Assembly: GCA_944474755.1 (NCBI GenBank)
Contig: OX104112.1
Span: forward strand, 16,890,273-16,954,272
Direction: 5' to 3'
Source of the DNA: Limnoperna fortunei
Lineage: Eukaryota; Mollusca; Bivalvia; Mytilida; Modiolidae
DNA length: 64,000 nucleotides
In this document: positions 58,430-64,000 of the stretch, piece by piece
Numbering within the stretch: the first letter of the stretch is position 1
How the letters are laid out: each line of letters starts with the position of its first letter
Notes under the pieces: model-generated
Seen by the model: the letters and a program-made list of their open reading frames with translations, nothing else
Database searches by the model: none
What the model was told of the DNA's origin: nothing
Position numbers and translations under genes: made by a program

Positions 58430-59190
58430 ACAAATGCGATGAAATATAAATCGCTGCATTTGAACAATCACATAAAACATTAGGAAGATTCGACTTAACC
58501 GTTAGACACTAGCCCTTTATGGCTATCCACTAACAAAACAGACAAGAAGAAACGTTTTCATTACAAAACAAAACAACGAAGATATACATAGCGTTTGTAC
58601 AGAGACCAAACAATCAAATACAGTAAGCAGAAAAAGCAAAAGGATAAATGATTAAGACCGAGACACGTAGCAGGAAAATGTGAAGATCAGACCACAAACC
58701 ATCTTAAAGAAAAAAATATTTATACAGAAGTAAACAATAAAAGAAAAAAAAATACAGTGGTAAGCAAATTACCGAATGAGCGTTCTGGATGTATTTGACT
58801 AGAATGCACAGATAAACAAGCAATTGTTTTCTTTTTTTCTGTGGTCAGTACAAACTTGTAAAAGCCAGTATCATTCTTTGAACTATTTGAATAATTTAAT
58901 GTCTTTAGTAACAAATAAAATTATATATTATAACTATACTCCACACCAGTGAGAAACAGTTCTGTCTCAGAAAATACACACAACAATCTCCAAAATAATC
59001 ATGTTATAATCTGTAATCCGGTTCTTTGTCATCATTAGCCTCTCTGGATAAAATCTACAACCATTTTATAAATAAATGATAACATTTCAAATCATATGTC
59101 TTCCTACGGTTTATGTTTCGTTTTGTGTATTTGCTAAAGGCATCCTGAGTTGAAGAAAGAGTTAAAGTTATCAGTGAAACGGTTTCTATG
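58430..59190. other. No feature seen
   Basis: Unrecognised. Confidence 0.4.
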
Positions 59191-59195
59191 GTTAT

Positions 59196-59733
59196 TCAGG
59201 ATGTACACAACCAAGAGTAACAAACGTCGGGTGCGGACACAGAATCAGATGTCTGGTCTTCGGAGAGCCCGATGCCCTGTGCATGTATATATTCCAAGTA
59301 GCAACATGGATCAAATGTTTTACGCTTTCTCGTCCTAAATATAATTGCAATACTTAAAACGCTTAATACAAGTAAAGAAAAGCAAAACCAACGATTTGAT
59401 ACGCCTGCTTGACGTTCTGTAAAGATATGAAAAGTGATGACCAAATGGGTAATTTCTTGAATTTTTTGCTTTTTAGCTGCGTTACAATTATTTTTTCAAT
59501 AACCTGTCGGATTAGACGTAGAACTGGTACATCCAAAGACGGACATGTGGTGTCTTTAAACCCCAAATTAGGGTCAACATCAGGAAATTAGTTAACAAAA
59601 CGAGCAAACCGAGTGTCTGCATAAACTTTGCCTCGCGGTCCTCGACTGAATCGTCCAACTCTGTAGGAAATTTATCTGCATATGTCAATACACGTAAGCA
59701 TTGATGTCTGCCAAAAGATAAATGACTGATCAA
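59196..59733 (-). other. Overlapping short frames with membrane-like segments
   Basis: Two minus-strand frames, 59,733-59,512 and 59,444-59,196, each have one hydrophobic stretch ('LGLLVLLTNFLMLTLIWGL' and 'WFCFSLLVLSVLSIAIIF', the latter followed by basic RTRKRK). They could be remnants of exons of a single-pass membrane protein. No family match, and splice sites are unproven. Confidence 0.2.
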
Positions 59734-59852
59734 TAACGAGCATGTGTATCATGGCATCTCGTAGTATTTTATATCCAAAAGACATCGACTATGTAATATA
59801 TCTATCATCCGTGAACTTCTGCAAAAATTCCGATTGGTCAATCCATCACCTG

Positions 59853-60359
59853 TTTTATAGCAACTGGAAGTAAAATATATAAAAATATATTGGCTATGTC
59901 ATTGTCATCACTGACTACATAAGAGCACACTAGGAGTCGCAAAGCTGCACAATCCTTCACCTGGTGTCGGATATGGGATGCTCTATGGTTACATGTAGTC
60001 AGGTTATAATACGGAAAGCCTAAAGTCTGGCACAGTAGTGTAGAACGTGTTTGGAGAGTGACACGCTCCTGGCACAATAAAGACCAATTATAGGTTTTGA
60101 AATATAGTAGGCTTATTGCAGCCGCTAATAAAGGATAAATTCTCCACATCTCCTATTAGCAATTACTCCATACTTTTTTCCATTTCCAGTCCAAAGTGGG
60201 TTTCCGATGTACAATCGTTTTTCCGGTTGATTTACTGTTTGTTAACTTTTTTCTTCCTGAAAATAGCTAAAATACTGGTCGCTGGAAATCAATCAATCAA
60301 TCAATCAATCACTCAATCAATCGTCAATATATCATCATTAAACACTTAGAATAAAAATA
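59853..60359 (+). repeat. Direct duplication, copy 1 (contains a SINE-B)
   Basis: As far as I can read, it is identical to 63,494-64,000 (offset 3,641 bp) from 'ttttatagcaactgg' through 'cacttagaataaaaata'. The identity includes non-SINE flanks on both sides, so it is a segment duplication and not two SINE insertions. Confidence 0.95.
59920..60322 (+). mobile_element. SINE family B copy (in duplication copy 1)
   Basis: A diverged head ('aaagctgcacaatccttcac'), then 'gatgctctatgg', 'ataatacggaaagcctaaag', 'gtgtttggagagtgacacgc', 'agtaggcttattgcagccg', 'tactggtcgctgga' and an AATC tail. A 103-codon minus-strand frame (133 codons in copy 2) is a by-product. Confidence 0.85.
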
Positions 60360-61378
60360 ATTGACACTTTTGTAGACATTATGCGAGAGGTTGTGAACTT
60401 AGTACATTATCGGATCAATATTCGGTGATGCATTATCACGGAGATATTCCTGAACATGTGTCTAAGCGGAGTAACTGCGGCTTACTATTTGTCTAAACTT
60501 CATGTTATCGTGTCTGGAGATAGTCTGAGAATCCTATGCAGTCCAAAGCTTTTTTGCGTGGGACGTCAGAGAGCTCTCCATAAGCAAAACAGCGGATTTT
60601 GCGACACCGGTCTGGGTCGGCAAATTTCATCGTTTCCAGATGTTAACAAACATTTTCGTCCAGTTAAACTAGATATAATTCACTTCTTTAGATATTTTTC
60701 TCTATGAAAATAATAATCATACCTTTAATCAAGATGATTTAAGTTCATTTCTAAGCTAATTTCCATCGATACCCTTACATCCGGACATTTCACTTTCATT
60801 TTGAACAAAAAGTCACGCGACAACAATGTGACCTAAGTCCAGTGCTTAAATTAGCTTGATTGAAAGTTACGAAAGCAGACCATCTTTCTGAAAACAACGC
60901 TAGGTCCCTTCAGAAACCTCAATGGCTGACTTCCTAAGTAAATTTCACTTAACATATGTCAAGGACGATTTCGGACATGTCAACAACAAAGGCATAATAT
61001 AAAATATGTTATCGTGAAAAAAAATTTAATTTGATTTTAGCACTTTAAATGTACAGTATGAAATAATAAAAAAATACAAGCAAAACGCTGAGCGCACGGG
61101 GGTGTAACTTTTTTTACGGAATTGTCAATATTCAATCAAGAGTACAAAACAGACATATTAAACTTGTTCAAACCATACTTAGTGTTCTAGACATTAATTA
61201 ATCAAAACTTAGATCATGTGGCAAATAAAGATAATGAAGTCATTTTTCTGCGTTTCACATATCATGTGCCCTTATCAAATAATATAAACTTTTATCCCTA
61301 GCTAAGATTAAATAGTCTGGATAATTATGTGATATAAAACATTCCGGTTAAAATCTCCAAACAATAACAACAGACCTA
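60360..61378. other. No gene recognised
   Basis: The plus-strand frame 60,456-60,707 (83 codons) has no recognised family. Confidence 0.4.
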
Positions 61379-61379
61379 A

Positions 61380-61721
61380 GGTAGTTGTTCAACCAATAGA
61401 TATGCTAGCTGTAGCTTTGCTACCTAAAGCAAGGTTAGCTGGTATGTCTAAAGCTTTGATATCCAGTATGTCAACAGATATGATAGCAGGTCTACCTACA
61501 CCTAGTATTAGTTGACTACCTACAGGTAGAATAAATGGTATACCTGAAGCATAGATAGATGGTTATCAAAAGCTAGGATATGTTGTCAACCTATAGCTAT
61601 ATGATAACTGTTTAACACATTTAGTAGGATAGATTTTCTACCTAATGCGATGATATGGTATACCTATAGCTATGATAGCTAGTCTATGATTTATAGTTTG
61701 GATAAAACGTCTACCTATATA
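61380..61721. repeat. Degenerate short tandem repeats (left part)
   Basis: 'ctacctatagctatgatagc'-like units recur at irregular spacing of roughly 30-35 bp. The pattern resumes at 63,090-63,160 after the Tc1-like element, showing that the element split the array. Confidence 0.6.
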
Positions 61722-63088
61722 TACTCACTCAAAAAAGAAACGTAACATACAAAAATGGGAATTTTACTTTATATATTATTGTAACAATTTATCATATAAA
61801 TAATTGATACAGAACTGTAAAAATTGACACACTTCTTGGAATGGATTCAATTTAAAATTGAATACGAACACGCGGTACCCTTTGACACTCATACTAAAGT
61901 GCCTGATCTAATTGTTGCAGATTTTGCAGCGGTGGTTGTCGTTGGCGCAGGCGCCTATCCAGTTTATCCCATATATGTTTAATTGGGTTAAAATACGAAC
62001 ATCGTGATGGCCAACGGATCATATTGACATTCTGTTGCTCTAAGAAATCTACTGTTACACGTACTGTATGTGGTCGGGCATTGCCGTGTTGAAAAATTTC
62101 TCTTTGAATGTCCATTAGGGGCAAAAATGCGGCCGCAATTTTTCGTCTCTATACCTAACACCTTTAAGATTGCCTTGGATATGTATAAGTTGTGTGTTCC
62201 TGACGTAAGAGATAGCGCCCCACATTGCCAAAATTGTCTCTTTTTACAACACAGTTTTGCACAAAACGTTCATTTCGGCGCCTGACCATCTCGCGTTTCA
62301 AGCTGACAACGTGACTCATCGCTGAACCACACCTTTCTGTAGTTCTGTAAATTCCATACACGAAGGGTAGTACAGTATCTAACCCTTGCTCGGCGTTGTA
62401 GGCGTCTCCGTGTTGCTCGGACGTAAGGTCTTTTTGCCCGCAATCCATGAGACCAAAACTGATTGCGTACTGTCTGTGGTGATATATGGCGCAACCCAGG
62501 GATGTTTATAGCTGTTTCTGTTGCAGCAATAGTCCTGTTACGTAGATGGAATAATCTAATGTAACGATCCTGAATTGTAACACGCGGACGCTATGAACGT
62601 ATTAGGTCTCTCGTTGTGCCAAGCTGCTGGTAGCATCTCCAAAGGCGTGAAATAGTGCTACGATGAACATTAAACGTTCTTTCAACAGCATAATGTGATT
62701 CCGCAGCCTCGATTCGACCGATAGCGATATTCCGGGTAGCAGCATCTATCCTTGGCATAGCATAACCTCATCAGAATTTTATTATGCTAATGCAGTCAAG
62801 ATAAGAAATACAGGTGTATTGTATACCGATTGTCCGAGTTAAAAAAAACTACCAATGATTTGCACGCGAAAGTCGAACCTGTTTTTTAGCAATGCGTAAT
62901 CCATAGTGTGTTCCAGATTTCAAACACAGTCGTTCACGGGTAGATTAAATTAAATGCTTTAGCCTGGAAACCTTTAATTAAGGTGTAATTATGATGTAGT
63001 GTATATATACGAATATTTATAGATTATCTGTCCGCAAAAATTGATTAGAAAAAAATTACCCGATGTTGCGTTTCTTTTTGAGTGAGTA
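61722..63088 (-). mobile_element. Tc1-like transposon (1,367 bp) with terminal inverted repeats
   Basis: The left end TACTCACTCAAAAAAGAAAC plus GTAACAT and the right end, whose complement is TACTCACTCAAAAAGAAACG plus CAACAT, pair over about 25 bp. TA lies on both sides (61,720-61,721 and 63,089-63,090), the expected Tc1/mariner target duplication. It encodes a dead transposase on the minus strand. Confidence 0.92.
61894..62758 (-). pseudogene. Tc1-like DD34E transposase, catalytic residues lost
   Basis: It starts at the ATG complementing 62,756-62,758 (MPRIDAATRNIAIGRIEAAE). The HTH region 'RSTISRLWRCYQQLGTTRD' is followed by a stop near 62,592. Then come 'HISPQTVRNQFWSHGLRAKR', the first aspartate in 'VWFSDESRCQL', and the C-terminal block with 'FQHGNARPHT' and 'FNPIKHIWD'. 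In this family those two motifs carry D and E; here they read G and K, still 34 residues apart. The frame also breaks several times, and the middle is shortened (about 288 codons against the usual 340). Confidence 0.9.
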
Positions 63089-63089
63089 T

Positions 63090-63165
63090 AGCTTATGAGC
63101 TAAGATACCTAGTCTAAATATAGCTAGGATAATTGGCCTACCCATAGCACGTCTACCATTAACAA
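63090..63165. repeat. Degenerate short tandem repeats (right part)
   Basis: 'agatacctagtctaaatatagctagga' continues the pattern left of the Tc1-like element. Confidence 0.5.
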
Positions 63166-63493
63166 GAATGAAGAATGCTTACCTTGGAGCTTGAAATATC
63201 TGAATTTGCTATAAGCAAGACATTAGGTAAGTTGGATTTGATGAAAAAAAACCACAATAATGCGATGAACTCTCCTTTGAACTGGTCTCAAAGCGTATTT
63301 TTGTGCAGATTTCGCACGCCATACCTTTGTCCATGATTTACTACCATTTTTCCAGACAAAATATCATAAAAAAATAAATAAATAACTTTTATTTCGAGAC
63401 GGCATATATATACACAGAACGAAACAAAAGCACTGATGTCCTTTTGATAGACATAATATCGTATAAGTAGTTTTTTCGCGGTGATTTAATTTT
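63166..63493. other. No feature seen
   Basis: Unrecognised. Confidence 0.4.
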
Positions 63494-64000
63494 TTTTATA
63501 GCAACTGGAAGTAAAATATATAAAAATATATTGGCTATGTCATTGTCATCACTGACTACATAAGAGCACACTAGGAGTCGCAAAGCTGCACAATCCTTCA
63601 CCTGGTGTCGGATATGGGATGCTCTATGGTTACATGTAGTCAGGTTATAATACGGAAAGCCTAAAGTCTGGCACAGTAGTGTAGAACGTGTTTGGAGAGT
63701 GACACGCTCCTGGCACAATAAAGACCAATTATAGGTTTTGAAATATAGTAGGCTTATTGCAGCCGCTAATAAAGGATAAATTCTCCACATCTCCTATTAG
63801 CAATTACTCCATACTTTTTTCCATTTCCAGTCCAAAGTGGGTTTCCGATGTACAATCGTTTTTCCGGTTGATTTACTGTTTGTTAACTTTTTTCTTCCTG
63901 AAAATAGCTAAAATACTGGTCGCTGGAAATCAATCAATCAATCAATCAATCACTCAATCAATCGTCAATATATCATCATTAAACACTTAGAATAAAAATA
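63494..64000 (+). repeat. Direct duplication, copy 2 (runs off the window end)
   Basis: Partner of 59,853-60,359. It includes a SINE-B copy at 63,561-63,963. The duplication may continue past 64,000. Confidence 0.95.

Noticed and set aside
59838..60149. 103-codon minus-strand frame, and an identical-start 133-codon frame at 63.4-63.8 kb
   Set aside because: They are translations of the SINE-B and its flank inside the exact duplication. The identity reflects the DNA duplication, not protein conservation.
60456..60707. 83-codon frame as a gene
   Set aside because: No family, domain or splice evidence.
59853..64000. Paired 507-bp direct repeats as LTRs of a retrotransposon
   Set aside because: They lack TG...CA ends and a primer site, they contain a SINE, and the sequence between them has no gag-pol similarity.

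Overview
This window looks like nuclear DNA from a bivalve mollusc. It is AT-rich and gene-poor, with no operons, no tRNA or rRNA genes, and very little intact coding sequence. The lineage call rests on several repeats typical of bivalve genomes: tRNA-derived SINEs ending in CAAA or AATC repeats, Helitron/Helentron-type elements with internal tandem units of about 160 bp, a degenerate hammerhead-ribozyme motif, and TRIM-like B-box/beta-propeller genes of the kind expanded in bivalves. I cannot name the species.

The best host-gene candidate is a TRIM-like gene on the minus strand (40,207-38,539): two B-boxes, a coiled coil and a C-terminal NHL-like propeller, broken by one frameshift. A decayed paralogue lies at 21,960-20,880. 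A decayed BEN-domain gene lies at 10,566-11,930. Almost everything else that codes is transposon debris. This includes two LINE copies of one family (about 420-1,870 and 15,580-16,733), an LTR-retrotransposon 5' end with primer-binding site and gag-like ORF (13,697-15,590), a nearly intact DD34E Tc1-like transposase (8,621-9,665), a second Tc1-like element with clear ends (61,722-63,088), two Tc1 N-terminal fragments (32.4-33.3 kb), a DDE_Tnp_4 relic (22.8-23.4 kb) and a Crypton-type tyrosine recombinase relic (54.9-55.8 kb).

Layout: 0-2 kb, tandem repeat and LINE A; 2-7 kb, MITE copies, SINEs and two local duplications; 7-12 kb, Tc1-like transposase and BEN pseudogene holding a foldback MITE; 12-17 kb, MITE, LTR element and LINE B; 17.8-22.3 kb, first module of SINE tail, 39-bp satellite and TRIM pseudogene; 22.6-25.3 kb, SINE, DDE relic and Helitron-like element 1; 25-35 kb, mostly blank with a pogo-like MITE, SINEs and Tc1 fragments; 35.3-40.2 kb, second module of SINE, Helitron-like insertion, 39-bp satellite and TRIM gene; 40-48 kb, diverged duplications and short tandem arrays; 48-54 kb, nearly blank; 54-64 kb, a 49-bp array, Crypton relic, hairpin MITE, SINEs, Tc1-like element and an exact direct duplication that runs off the window end.

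The strongest structural signal is a duplicated module about 18 kb apart in direct orientation: SINE-B tail, then a short shared linker, then a 39-bp satellite, then a TRIM-like gene on the minus strand. Copy 1 preserves the site into which a Helitron-like element inserted in copy 2, which dates the insertion after the duplication and locates the element ends to within a base or two.
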